Source of the DNA: Tropicimonas isoalkanivorans
GTDB lineage: Bacteria; Pseudomonadota; Alphaproteobacteria; Rhodobacterales; Rhodobacteraceae
Length of the DNA stretch: 64,000 bases
Reading direction: 5' to 3'
Assembly: GCF_900112335.1 (NCBI RefSeq)
Contig: NZ_FOLG01000007.1
Location: 62,001-126,000, forward strand
Part shown: positions 9,141 to 17,073 of the stretch, piece after piece
Layout: every line of letters begins with the position of its first letter
Position numbering within the stretch: position 1 is the stretch's first letter
The notes under the pieces: generated by a model
What the model saw: the letters and a program-made list of their open reading frames with translations, nothing else
Databases searched by the model: none
What the model was told of the DNA's origin: nothing
Program-made: the position numbers and the translations under genes

Positions 9141-9455
9141 CCGGCAGTTCTCCCCAATGCTCCCCGTCCCCACCGCCGCGCGATCGATTGCCCGCCGGGA
9201 GCGGGTCGTGCCAACGCGGCAGGGGTGCGGACCTCCCTGCGCAGCGACGCGTCCCGCGACCGCTCACCGCAGTATAGGACGGTCGATCTGACATCCGTCA
9301 AACGGTTTGATCCCACGCAACCGGCTCGTCCAGCCAGATGAACGAGGGCAACACACCACCGCCGAATGCCGCGGCGCGGCCCTACGTCACTTCGGTTTGG
9401 CCGGCGAATCCCCTATCAACGGCGCGCAATCAATCCGACGAAGGGGCAGTCACGA
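9141..9455. other. Divergent intergenic region without a gene
   Basis: About 315 bases between the small membrane protein (leftward) and the first L,D-transpeptidase (rightward). No supported gene is present. One leftward promoter is proposed at 9271-9301; I see nothing convincing for the rightward gene. Confidence 0.5.
9271..9301 (-). promoter_or_regulatory. Possible promoter of the small membrane protein
   Basis: On the minus strand TTGACG (9301-9296) and TATACT (9276-9271) are separated by 19 bases. The -10 is near consensus, but the spacing is long. Confidence 0.4.
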
Positions 9456-10028
9456 ATGATTGGACGACGCGAATTCCTGCTTTCCGCAACCCTGGCCACC
9501 GCCGCCACGGCACTGCCAATGCCGGCGGCCGCCGCCACCCAGAAAACCGTACGCCTGCCGCGCAAGTTCCGCCCGCAGATCGTTTCTGTGCCGGAGACTT
9601 TGCCGGAAGGCGAGATCCACGTGATGCCAGACGAGCACCTGCTCTTTTGGACGCTGGGCGCCGGCAAGGCTCGCCGGTACGGCATCGCGGTCGGCGCGCC
9701 CGGGCGGAATTTCAAGGGCGTGGCCCACGTGCGCCGCAAGGCCGAATGGCCAAGCTGGACGCCGACTGCGGACATGATCCGCCAGGAGCCGAACGTCTAC
9801 GCCAAGTGGAAAAACGGGCTTCCCGGCGGGCACGAGAAAAACCCGCTCGGCGCCCGGGCGCTGTACCTCTACCAGGGAAATCGCGACACGCTCTACCGGA
9901 TCCACGGCACGCCGCAGCCCTGGACGATCGGCCGGTCGTTCTCGTCGGGCTGTATCCGCCTTCAGAACGAACATGTCGTGGAACTCTACGACCATGTTCC
10001 TCTCGGCACGAAGGTCGTAGTGTACTAG
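9456..10028 (+). CDS. L,D-transpeptidase (ErfK/YbiS/YkuD type)
   Basis: A 190-residue periplasmic enzyme with a Tat-like signal (MIGRREFLLSATLATAA, twin arginine). The YkuD domain carries the catalytic set YRIHGTPQPWTIG and SSGCIRLQN, with the active-site Cys in SSGCIR. The family forms 3-3 cross-links in peptidoglycan or attaches proteins to it. A close paralog (10163-10717) faces it on the other strand. The start at 9456 gives the intact signal peptide; the nearest ribosome-site-like run is AAGGGG about 12 bases upstream. Confidence 0.9.
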   Translation: MIGRREFLLSATLATAATALPMPAAAATQKTVRLPRKFRPQIVSVPETLPEGEIHVMPDEHLLFWTLGAGKARRYGIAVGAPGRNFKGVAHVRRKAEWPSWTPTADMIRQEPNVYAKWKNGLPGGHEKNPLGARALYLYQGNRDTLYRIHGTPQPWTIGRSFSSGCIRLQNEHVVELYDHVPLGTKVVVY

Positions 10029-10041
10029 GTCACAGCGATGA

Positions 10042-10062
10042 GGACGGCGTCGCCAGCCGTCC
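10042..10062. terminator. Possible hairpin after the first L,D-transpeptidase
   Basis: GGACGGC pairs with GCCGTCC across a seven-base loop, 14 bases after the stop. No T-run follows, so it may be only a stabilising hairpin. Confidence 0.35.
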
Positions 10063-10070
10063 GCCGCCAG

Positions 10071-10144
10071 TATTTCTTGTGTCCGAAAAGCATCCCCGGG
10101 GGGAACGCCGCAAGGCGTGGGGGGCAGGCAGCCCCCCCTTCCCC
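10071..10144 (+). repeat. Dispersed intergenic repeat, copy A (two-hairpin element)
   Basis: The element begins TTTCTTGTGTCCGAAAA, then CATCCCC, then two predicted hairpins: ACGCC-GCAA-GGCGT (10105-10118) and GGGGGGC-AGGCA-GCCCCCC (10119-10137). The same order of parts recurs at 21360-21430, 29126-29150 (partial) and 54226-54302 (reverse strand). It lies between two convergent paralogous L,D-transpeptidases. Confidence 0.75.
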
Positions 10145-10162
10145 GTCGCCATAGGCGCGAGA

Positions 10163-10717
10163 TCAGTGGAAGGTCACCGACGTCCCAACTGGCACACGCT
10201 CGTACAGATCGATGACGTGGTCATTGTGCAGCCGGATGCAGCCGGAGGAAACCGACCGGCCGATCGTCCACGGCTGTGGCGTGCCGTGAATGCGATACCG
10301 GGTGTCTTTTCCACCCCGGTACAGATACAGCGCCCGTGCCCCCAAGGGGTTTTCCGGCCCTCCGGGCAACCCGCCCGCCCATTTCGCGTAGACTTGCGGC
10401 TCCCGGCGGATCATGTTCGCGGTCGGTGTCCAACTCGGCCATTCCGCCTTGCGACCGACATAGGCCGACCCCGAGAGGTTACGACCTTCCGAGCCTATCG
10501 CCACGCCGTACCGGATCGCCCGTTCTTCGCCCACGATGAAGTAGAGAAAATGCCGGCCCAACTCGACATGGATGTCGCCGGGAGCGAAGCCCGGGCGCAC
10601 GCGAACGACCTGCGCGCGGAACTCGTCGGGCAGTTCAAACTGCTGCTCCGCCCGCACCAGGCTCGGGGCACAGAGGGCAGCGGCGGCTCCAAGGAGGAAA
10701 CGGCGTCTGGCAGGCAT
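10163..10717 (-). CDS. L,D-transpeptidase, paralog of the adjacent gene
   Basis: A 184-residue protein, closely similar along its length to the product of 9456-10028: shared are PSWTPTA-MIR-EP-VYAKW, NPLGARALYLY, YRIHGTPQPWTIGRS and SSGCIRL with the catalytic Cys. The N-terminus MPARRRFLLGAAAALCAP is a Tat-like signal. Predicted periplasmic peptidoglycan 3-3 cross-linking or related acyl transfer. The two genes are convergent, an inverted duplication. The start at 10717 follows a purine-rich stretch and fits the signal peptide. Confidence 0.9.
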   Translation of the reverse strand: MPARRRFLLGAAAALCAPSLVRAEQQFELPDEFRAQVVRVRPGFAPGDIHVELGRHFLYFIVGEERAIRYGVAIGSEGRNLSGSAYVGRKAEWPSWTPTANMIRREPQVYAKWAGGLPGGPENPLGARALYLYRGGKDTRYRIHGTPQPWTIGRSVSSGCIRLHNDHVIDLYERVPVGTSVTFH

Positions 10718-10936
10718 CGACTTCTCCGAAATTTTGCGGTGGGGAAAGTGTTCTCACACAATGGGTTGGCGCGAACTGTGCCATCCTCGGCGGATTGAGG
10801 CAAGCTGCATGTCCCCCCATCCTCCCCTCCCCCCGTACAGCGGAGCGAGTCATTGTTGCGTTCGCGCCACAGGCTTGGAGCGCGCCCAATCTAGCGCCCG
10901 AGGCGCAGCCGCACATCTTGCGGCTGGGCAGAAAAC

Positions 10937-10962
10937 GGCAAAAGGCCCCGCAATGCGGGGCC
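10937..10962 (-). terminator. Terminator of the peroxiredoxin gene
   Basis: On the minus strand GGCCCCGCA pairs with TGCGGGGCC (10944-10962) and is followed by TTTTGCCGTTTT, 24 bases beyond the peroxiredoxin stop. Confidence 0.8.
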
Positions 10963-10985
10963 TCCATACTGCCATCGGCTGCAAG

Positions 10986-11642
10986 TCAGACGGGCGATTT
11001 TGCCTTCCGCAAATAGGGAAGAACTGCGTCGAAGTCGCCGAACTGTTGCTTGGCGGCGGCATCGTCGAGAGACAGCGCCACGATGACATCCTGGCCCATG
11101 GTCCAGTTGGCCGGCGTGGCGATCGGCGTTCCATAGGTTGCCTGCAGCGCATCCAGCGCCCTCAGCACCTCCGCGAAGTTGCGGCCCACGGACATGGGGT
11201 AGGTCATCGAGAGCTGAAGCTTCTTGTTCGGCGCGATGATGAAGACCACCCGCACAGAAGCGCTGTCCGCCGCCGTGCGGCCGTCCGGCAGGTAGGCATC
11301 GGCCGGAAGCATGTCGAGCTGCTTCGATATTTCCAGGTCCTCATCGGCAATGATGGGAAAGGTCACGTTCGTTTCGGCCACCTTCTCGATGTCGCCGATC
11401 CACTTCTCGTGCTCTTCCACGCTGTCGACGGACAGACCGATGACCTTCGTGTTGCGCTTTGCCCATTCGTCCGCAAGTTGGGCCACTGCGCCGAACTCGG
11501 TGGTGCAGACGGGGGTGAAATCCTTCGGATGCGAAAACAGGATCGCCCAGTGGTCGCCGATCCAGTCATGGAACGACGGGATGTTTCCCTGACTCGTTCG
11601 AAGCTTCAGATCGGGAACGGTGTCGTTGATACGCAGGCCCAT
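10986..11642 (-). CDS. 1-Cys peroxiredoxin (Prx6 type)
   Basis: A 218-residue cytosolic peroxidase that reduces hydrogen peroxide and organic peroxides. The peroxidatic Cys lies in SHPKDFTPVCTTEF; the long C-terminal domain and the absence of a second conserved Cys place it in the Prx6/1-Cys subgroup, needing an external thiol reductant. Length and the MGLRINDTVPDL start match the family. Monocistronic with its own terminator and divergent from the aldehyde dehydrogenase gene. Confidence 0.92.
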   Translation of the reverse strand: MGLRINDTVPDLKLRTSQGNIPSFHDWIGDHWAILFSHPKDFTPVCTTEFGAVAQLADEWAKRNTKVIGLSVDSVEEHEKWIGDIEKVAETNVTFPIIADEDLEISKQLDMLPADAYLPDGRTAADSASVRVVFIIAPNKKLQLSMTYPMSVGRNFAEVLRALDALQATYGTPIATPANWTMGQDVIVALSLDDAAAKQQFGDFDAVLPYLRKAKSPV

Positions 11643-11801
11643 TACGGGTCTCCTTCGCTTCCATTAGAATGATCGTTACGTCGAATTTCGTTCCTCCCCC
11701 GGTCCTAGATATGCCGCAGAGCAGCGAACGGAAGCCCGATCTTGCGGCCTCCGCGTCGCGGTGACAGTGTGTCGCAAAATTACCCCTGCGAAGGACGTCC
11801 A

Positions 11802-13241
11802 ATGATCGAAAAACGCCAGTTCTACATCGACGGAAGCTGGGTAGATCCGGTTACGGCAAGCGATTTTCCGGTGATCGACCCCTCAACCGAAGAAGAGGTG
11901 GGCGTGATTTCGCTCGGCAGTCAGGCCGACACCGATGCCGCGGTTGCAGCAGCCCGATCCGCCTTTGACGACTGGTCCCGGACGGATCCGTCAGACCGGA
12001 TCGCGTTGGTCGAGCGCCTGCTCGAGATCTACAACAATCGGGCTGAGGATATGGCCGAGGCGATCAGCCTCGAGATGGGCGCTCCCATCGACTTCTCCCG
12101 CGCGGAACAGGTCGCGGCGGGTTCGGGACATATCAAGGCGGGCCTGCGAGCGGCGCGCGACTTCCAGTTCGTCCGGCTGCTTGGACCGCACGCGCCCGGC
12201 GCGAAGATCCTGATGGAGCCAGTCGGGACCGTTGCGATGATCACGCCCTGGAACTGGCCGATGAACCAGGTCGCGCTCAAGGTCGTTCCCGCCCTGCTTG
12301 CCGGGTGCACCATGGTGTTGAAACCGTCCGAAATTGCGCCGTTCTCCTCCGTCCTCTTCACGGAGATTCTGGACGAGGCCGGTGTGCCCGCCGGTGTCTA
12401 CAACATGGTGAACGGGGACGGCCCAGGCGTGGGCAGCCAACTGTCGTGCCACCCCGATATCGACATGGTCAGCTTTACCGGCTCCACCCGGGCCGGCATT
12501 GCCATCAGCAAGGCCGCTGCCGACACCATCAAGCGGGTCAGCCTCGAACTCGGCGGCAAGGGCGCGAACCTCGTCTTTGCCGACGCGGGCGAGGAGGCCG
12601 TTCGCCGGGGCGTCGCGGACATGATGGAAAACACTGGTCAGTCGTGCAATGCGCCGAGCCGAATGCTCGTCGAGCGATCGTTCTACGACGAGGCGGTCGA
12701 GATCGCCCGCGACGCCGCCGAAGCGACCGAGGTCGGCCCGGCGCACAAGGCTGGCGGTCACATCGGGCCTCTCGTCAGCCAGGCACAATGGGACAAGGTT
12801 CAGGGACTCATCCAGAAAGGGCTCGACGAAGGCGCACGCCTGGTCGCCGGTGGCCTTGGCCGCCCGGAGGGCCTGAACCGCGGCTTCTTTGCCCGCCCTA
12901 CCGTGTTCGCGGATGTGACCAATGACATGACGATCGCACGGGAAGAGATTTTCGGCCCGGTGCTCTCCATGATCCCGTTCGAGAGCGAGGCGGAGGCCAT
13001 CAGGATCGCAAACGATACCCCATACGGTCTGACCAACTACGCCCAGACCAGCGATGAGGCCCGACAGCGCCGCCTTGCCCACCGCCTTCGGGCAGGGATG
13101 GTCGTGCTGAACGGGAAATCCCGTGGCTCCGGAGCGCCCTTTGGCGGCGTGAAGCAGTCCGGCAATGGACGCGAAGGCGGCGTCTGGGGCATCGAGGAGT
13201 TTCTCGAGGTCAAATCGGTGGGCGGCTATCCCGAAGGGTAA
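11802..13241 (+). CDS. NAD(P)-dependent aldehyde dehydrogenase
   Basis: A 479-residue cytosolic enzyme oxidising an aldehyde to the acid. Conserved elements: ITPWNWPMNQ (cofactor binding), SFTGSTRAGIAI, the general base Glu in LELGGKGANLVF, the catalytic Cys in NTGQSCNAPSRM and the C-terminal PFGGVKQSGNGREGG. The start at 11802 follows AAGGA and gives MIEKRQFYIDGSW, the family N-terminus. The substrate cannot be read from the sequence. Confidence 0.9.
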   Translation: MIEKRQFYIDGSWVDPVTASDFPVIDPSTEEEVGVISLGSQADTDAAVAAARSAFDDWSRTDPSDRIALVERLLEIYNNRAEDMAEAISLEMGAPIDFSRAEQVAAGSGHIKAGLRAARDFQFVRLLGPHAPGAKILMEPVGTVAMITPWNWPMNQVALKVVPALLAGCTMVLKPSEIAPFSSVLFTEILDEAGVPAGVYNMVNGDGPGVGSQLSCHPDIDMVSFTGSTRAGIAISKAAADTIKRVSLELGGKGANLVFADAGEEAVRRGVADMMENTGQSCNAPSRMLVERSFYDEAVEIARDAAEATEVGPAHKAGGHIGPLVSQAQWDKVQGLIQKGLDEGARLVAGGLGRPEGLNRGFFARPTVFADVTNDMTIAREEIFGPVLSMIPFESEAEAIRIANDTPYGLTNYAQTSDEARQRRLAHRLRAGMVVLNGKSRGSGAPFGGVKQSGNGREGGVWGIEEFLEVKSVGGYPEG

Positions 13242-13267
13242 TCGCTCGGGCCGGGTGAAGCGGTCTT

Positions 13268-13921
13268 TCAGAACGGGCAGCGCGCGGTAAATGTCATCGG
13301 CGCGCCGCCATCGGGATGGCGCAGCAAAAGTCGCTCGGCATGCAACATCAGCCGCGCCGCCTCGCGCGCTGTTCCTTCAGCATAGAGTGGGTCACCCAGT
13401 ATAGGATGCCCGATCGCCGCCATATGCACCCGAAGCTGATGGCTCCGTCCTGTCACCGGCAGCAATTCGACACGCGTGGCGCCCGGCTCCCGTTCGAGGA
13501 CGCGCCAATGCGTCTCTGCCGGCTTGCCCCTGTCGAAATCGACCATCTGTTTCGGGCGATTCGGCCAGTCCGCGATCAGCGGCAGATCGATCCTTCCGCA
13601 CTCGGACGCTGGCTGCCCATGGACGCGGGCGATATATCGCTTCGACGTATGGCGCCTTTCAAACTGCAGCCCAAGATGCCGTTGCGCAGCCTTCGTACGC
13701 GCGAAGACCATGACGCCGGAGGTATCCCGGTCCAGACGATGCACCAGAAGCGTCCCCTCGAACGCGACCTCCAACCGAGAGAGAAGGCAGTCCGCCAGTT
13801 CTGCGCCTTTGCCCGGAACCGACAGGAGGCCCGCGGGCTTTTCCACGACCAGCAGCTGCGCGTCCTCGTGCAGAACGCGCACCGGTTCCGTCGGGGGCGC
13901 GTACCCAGTTGTTTCACCCAA
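13268..13921 (-). CDS. RluA-family pseudouridine synthase
   Basis: A 217-residue RNA pseudouridine synthase. The catalytic motif LLVHRLDRDTSGVMVFA contains the active-site Asp in HRLDRDTSG; the C-terminal motif RSHQLRVHMAAIGHPILGD is present. No S4 domain, as in compact RluA/TruC-like members acting on tRNA or 23S rRNA. The start is proposed as TTG at 13921 because GGAG lies seven bases upstream and upstream in-frame sequence is not family-like. Confidence 0.85.
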   Translation of the reverse strand: MGETTGYAPPTEPVRVLHEDAQLLVVEKPAGLLSVPGKGAELADCLLSRLEVAFEGTLLVHRLDRDTSGVMVFARTKAAQRHLGLQFERRHTSKRYIARVHGQPASECGRIDLPLIADWPNRPKQMVDFDRGKPAETHWRVLEREPGATRVELLPVTGRSHQLRVHMAAIGHPILGDPLYAEGTAREAARLMLHAERLLLRHPDGGAPMTFTARCPF

Positions 13922-14018
13922 AGATCTTCTCCAACACTTCAATTGACGCCTGCATACCGAATGGTAAGTTTTTCCGTCCAGCCTGCCGGACAGCGATGAC
14001 ACGTATCGGAGGTGCGGC

Positions 14019-14363
14019 ATGGAGTTCGAAACCCGCCGGCAGGACGGCATTCTCCGCATCGACGTTCTTTCGAAGCGAATCGATGCGGCCTGCGCGATCC
14101 AGTTCAAGGACCGGATGCGGGATATCTGCGCCGATCCGCCACCGCGCATCGTCCTGAACCTGAGGCAGGTCGATTTTCTCGACTCTTCCGGGCTCGGGGC
14201 GGTGGTCGCGGTCAAGAAACACCTCGGGCAGGAACGATCACTGGAACTCGCGGGTTTGACACCCAAGGTTCAGAAGGTCTTCCAATTAACGCGGATGGAC
14301 TCCGTCTTCGTGATACACGGATCGGCGGACGAGATCCTCGGCGGGGGGAGCCACGCGGCCTGA
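14019..14363 (+). CDS. STAS-domain anti-sigma factor antagonist (RsbV/SpoIIAA-like)
   Basis: A 114-residue STAS domain protein. The phosphorylatable Ser lies in FLDSSGLGAVVAV, the hallmark of antagonists regulated by a HATPase kinase. The stop overlaps the ATG of the next gene (TGATG), and that gene encodes such a kinase, so the two form a partner-switching pair. No sigma factor or PP2C phosphatase is encoded nearby; the target must lie elsewhere. Confidence 0.88.
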   Translation: MEFETRRQDGILRIDVLSKRIDAACAIQFKDRMRDICADPPPRIVLNLRQVDFLDSSGLGAVVAVKKHLGQERSLELAGLTPKVQKVFQLTRMDSVFVIHGSADEILGGGSHAA

Positions 14364-14935
14364 TGGACGAACGGAATGCCGACTCGTCTGAGGCGGATCG
14401 AACGGGCGGCGCATTGGCGCACGGCGCTATCGATTCGCCACGAGTCAGGCCCAATGCTCATGGCCCGGGCAAACGTCCTCTCGATCGCGGTGGTCAGAGC
14501 CGTGAACCAGACCTGCGCCTGACCTTGATCAGTGAACCGAATGAGGTTCGTCGAGGGCTGGTTACGATCGCGGCCGCCCTGGCTCATCTCGGATTGTCGG
14601 AAGACGAGTGCGAACGGGTGGAGGTTGTTCTCGGTGAGGTCATGAACAATGTCGTGGAGCACGCCTACCCGTGTCGCGCGTCCGGCTATCTCTCCATCGC
14701 AATCGACCCTGCCGGGGACGCCATAAACCTGAATGTGGAGGATAACGGCGCAGCGATGCCGAATCAGGTTCTCCCTCCGGGGCATCCGCAGGATCTCGAC
14801 GTCACACTCCACGATCTGCCAGAGGGCGGATTCGGGTGGTTGCTCATACGGGAGTTGGCGGATGATCTGAGGTACGAGAGGAAAAATGGGCGGAACCTGC
14901 TCACTTTTTCTCTAGCGAAATCAGGCAAATTCTGA
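14363..14935 (+). CDS. HATPase anti-sigma factor / serine kinase (RsbW/SpoIIAB-like)
   Basis: A 190-residue protein. The last 140 residues form a GHKL ATPase domain: N box EVMNNVVEHAY, G1 box VEDNGAAM, G2-like GGFGWLLIREL. The first 45 residues are polar and probably disordered, longer than usual for RsbW. Expected to bind ATP, phosphorylate the STAS protein encoded just upstream and hold an unknown partner inactive. Translationally coupled to that gene by the TGATG overlap. Confidence 0.85.
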   Translation: MDERNADSSEADRTGGALAHGAIDSPRVRPNAHGPGKRPLDRGGQSREPDLRLTLISEPNEVRRGLVTIAAALAHLGLSEDECERVEVVLGEVMNNVVEHAYPCRASGYLSIAIDPAGDAINLNVEDNGAAMPNQVLPPGHPQDLDVTLHDLPEGGFGWLLIRELADDLRYERKNGRNLLTFSLAKSGKF

Positions 14936-15030
14936 CTGCCAAGGCAATCTGCCACGGCTTTGCCGCATTCGCGCCGCCAAATTGCCTGCCGGAACCTGCA
15001 GATTGTCTCTTGTAGCTGCACAAGGCTTCC

Positions 15031-15073
15031 CTCGGCGCCGTGCTTTTCAGCCCCCACCCAACGCGGCGCCGAG
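15031..15073. repeat. 10-bp inverted repeat in convergent gap
   Basis: CTCGGCGCCG (15031-15040) and CGGCGCCGAG (15064-15073) are perfect complements separated by 23 bases and followed by GTTTT. It lies between the converging rsbW-like and hspQ genes and could act as a terminator, but the loop is long. Confidence 0.35.
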
Positions 15074-15154
15074 GTTTTCCCCGGAACATGGCAGCACCGG
15101 CCGGCGAGCGCTCACCCCAAGGGGCGCCCTCCGGTGCGCACCTGTCCGGCTTGT

Positions 15155-15481
15155 TCAGTTCAACTGGAATTCCAGCGGGTAGATGCCGTCGCAAAATTCC
15201 CCGAACAGGTCTGGCAAGTCTGGATGGTCCACCGGTTCGCCAGAGTAGTCGGGCACGAGATTCTGCTCCGATACATAGGCGACATAGTAACTTTGGTTGT
15301 TTTCGGCCAAGAGGTGATAGAACGGCTGTTCTTTCGCGGGCCGGCTTTCCTCCGGGATCGCGTCGTACCATTCCTCTGTGTTCGAGAACATCGCGTCCAC
15401 ATCGAAAACAACGCCGCGGAAAGGGTGCTTTCGGTGACGAACGACTTGACCTAAATGATATTTGGCTACACTTGTCTGCAT
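15155..15481 (-). CDS. hspQ: Heat shock protein HspQ
   Basis: A 108-residue cytosolic protein of the HspQ/YccV family (hemimethylated-DNA-binding fold). Family features are KYHLGQVVRHRKHPFRGVV at the N-terminus, the WYDAIPEE-RP-KEQPFYH segment and YVAYVSEQNLV. In enterobacteria HspQ is a Lon protease specificity enhancer and substrate. The ATG at 15481 has GGGGAAAG upstream. Length matches the family. Confidence 0.93.
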   Translation of the reverse strand: MQTSVAKYHLGQVVRHRKHPFRGVVFDVDAMFSNTEEWYDAIPEESRPAKEQPFYHLLAENNQSYYVAYVSEQNLVPDYSGEPVDHPDLPDLFGEFCDGIYPLEFQLN

Positions 15482-15541
15482 ACTGATACTTTCCCCACTT
15501 CTTAATAGTTAAGGGGAGGTTTCATGTGTGTCCATGCTACT

Positions 15542-15550
15542 TGTGGATAA
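15542..15550 (-). promoter_or_regulatory. Perfect DnaA box upstream of hspQ
   Basis: TGTGGATAA is the exact complement of the consensus DnaA box TTATCCACA. It stands alone in the 296-base divergent gap between hspQ and the lytic transglycosylase gene, so it is a possible regulatory site rather than an origin. I see nothing else of note in this gap. Confidence 0.45.
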
Positions 15551-15777
15551 GGCCCTAGAAACAGTGTGTGAACAGTTGCTTCACAGTGCTGTATCCTCAG
15601 CCCCTCATCATCCCACACTGAACCCGCATTGGCCGAAATTTCGCGCGTCGCCTCGGTCTGCCTCCCAGACCTCTCGGCCAATTTACGTGTCCCCGCACGC
15701 TTGCCCGTTCACCCCGTCGAATATTTGGCTTACACTGAGAAAAAACGAGCAGACACATAATCGGATCGGACAGGCGG

Positions 15778-16362
15778 ATGAGCAGAATCCTTTGCGCCCT
15801 GTGCGTTCTCATGGCCCTGGCCGGCTGTGGGGGCGGCAACAAGGTGAGTCCCCGAAATCTCGACAATGCATGCAGCATCGTGAACGAGCGGCCGAAGTAC
15901 CTTCGCGCAATGCGGCGCGCCGAACGGAAGTGGGACGTGCCGGTGCCCGTGCAGATGGCGGTGATCCATCAGGAAAGCAAGTTCGACGGGAACGCCCGGA
16001 CTCCCATCCAATGGACACTCGGCGTGATCCCCATGGGGCGTCAGAGCTCGGCCTATGGATACTCGCAAGCGCTCGATGGGACCTGGGACCAGTACAAACG
16101 CGAGACGGGGAACCGGCGCGCCAAACGCGACAACATCAAGGACGCGACAGATTTCATGGGCTGGTACATGAACAAGGCGCGGGAGAAGACCGGCGTTCCC
16201 CTCTATGACGCGCAGCGCCAATACCTCGCCTATCACGAGGGGTGGAACGGCTATAACCGCGGCAGCCACACCTCCAAGAGCTGGCTGATGCGCGTCTCTT
16301 CCAACGTCGGAGAGCGCGCCTTGCTCTACGATCGGCAGTTGCGGACCTGCGGCAAGATCTGA
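15778..16362 (+). CDS. Lytic transglycosylase (SLT domain) lipoprotein
   Basis: A 194-residue lipoprotein: signal peptide with lipobox LAGC (lipidated Cys at residue 17), then an SLT-type goose-lysozyme-like domain with catalytic Glu in AVIHQESKFD (Glu66) and the motif AYGYSQALDGTW. Cleaves the MurNAc-GlcNAc bond of peptidoglycan from the outer membrane side. Monocistronic; it converges with lolA. Confidence 0.88.
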   Translation: MSRILCALCVLMALAGCGGGNKVSPRNLDNACSIVNERPKYLRAMRRAERKWDVPVPVQMAVIHQESKFDGNARTPIQWTLGVIPMGRQSSAYGYSQALDGTWDQYKRETGNRRAKRDNIKDATDFMGWYMNKAREKTGVPLYDAQRQYLAYHEGWNGYNRGSHTSKSWLMRVSSNVGERALLYDRQLRTCGKI

Positions 16363-16383
16363 GATCCCGCCGCAGGGCTTCCG

Positions 16384-16980
16384 TCACTCGCGGCGCGAGA
16401 TCTCCTGCGGAATACTGAAGAGCGACGGCCCGAGCGACACCCCCTTCGTCAACTCGCCGAGGATAACGGTGGTTTGCTCACCGCTGCCATCGGTGACGAC
16501 CCATTGGCGCAGTTCGACCGGCTTATCGGTGAAGACGAGGCGGATCGTGCCGTAGTCCGGATGCTCCGGGTCCTGCGCGACAACGCTGGTCGTCTTACCG
16601 TCCGTCGTATGCGCGACGACCGACCGGGCGCTCGCGAAATTGACGTTCTGACGCAGGATGAGGTTCAGCGGCGTCTGCCGGAGCGGATATTGGTTCGGGC
16701 CGGCGTTGGACTTGGGATCGAAGACCGCCACCGTCCCCCCACCCGCCATGACCAGGGAATTGTCCGGCGGATTGTACTCGAATCGCACCCGACCCGGCCG
16801 GTGAATGAAAAGACGGCCCGTGGAGATCGTGCCGTCAGAGTTGACTTGCGTAAACTCACCCTGCGCGGTCTTGAACCCGTTGAGGTAGTTGGACAGCGCG
16901 TTGAGCGGGATCTTCTCGGCTGCGACCGGGCTGGCCGCCGCGAGGACGAGAAGGCATGTGGAGAGGAAGCGTTTGATCAT
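16384..16980 (-). CDS. lolA: Outer-membrane lipoprotein carrier protein LolA
   Basis: A 198-residue periplasmic chaperone. After the signal peptide (cleavage after VAA) it has the LolA signatures LNGFKTAQGEFTQVNSDGT and GRVRFEYNPPD. It carries lipoproteins from the LolCDE transporter to the outer membrane. It lies 93 bases downstream of ftsK on the same strand, probably the last gene of the aminotransferase-ftsK-lolA operon. Confidence 0.93.
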   Translation of the reverse strand: MIKRFLSTCLLVLAAASPVAAEKIPLNALSNYLNGFKTAQGEFTQVNSDGTISTGRLFIHRPGRVRFEYNPPDNSLVMAGGGTVAVFDPKSNAGPNQYPLRQTPLNLILRQNVNFASARSVVAHTTDGKTTSVVAQDPEHPDYGTIRLVFTDKPVELRQWVVTDGSGEQTTVILGELTKGVSLGPSLFSIPQEISRRE

Positions 16981-17073
16981 ACGCTTTCAGTATGATCTCG
17001 GCGCGGACCTTTCCAGTCCTTCCTCTCTCACAGGCACGTGACCGGCGGATCGCAGGCCTGCGGCGCAGGGCCG

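Noticed and set aside
9338..10798. An open frame spanning both L,D-transpeptidases
   Set aside because: It runs out of frame through one transpeptidase and antisense through the other; both real genes have clear motifs and signals.
15542..15777. A replication origin suggested by a DnaA box
   Set aside because: Only one box is present, with no AT-rich unwinding region and no origin-linked genes.
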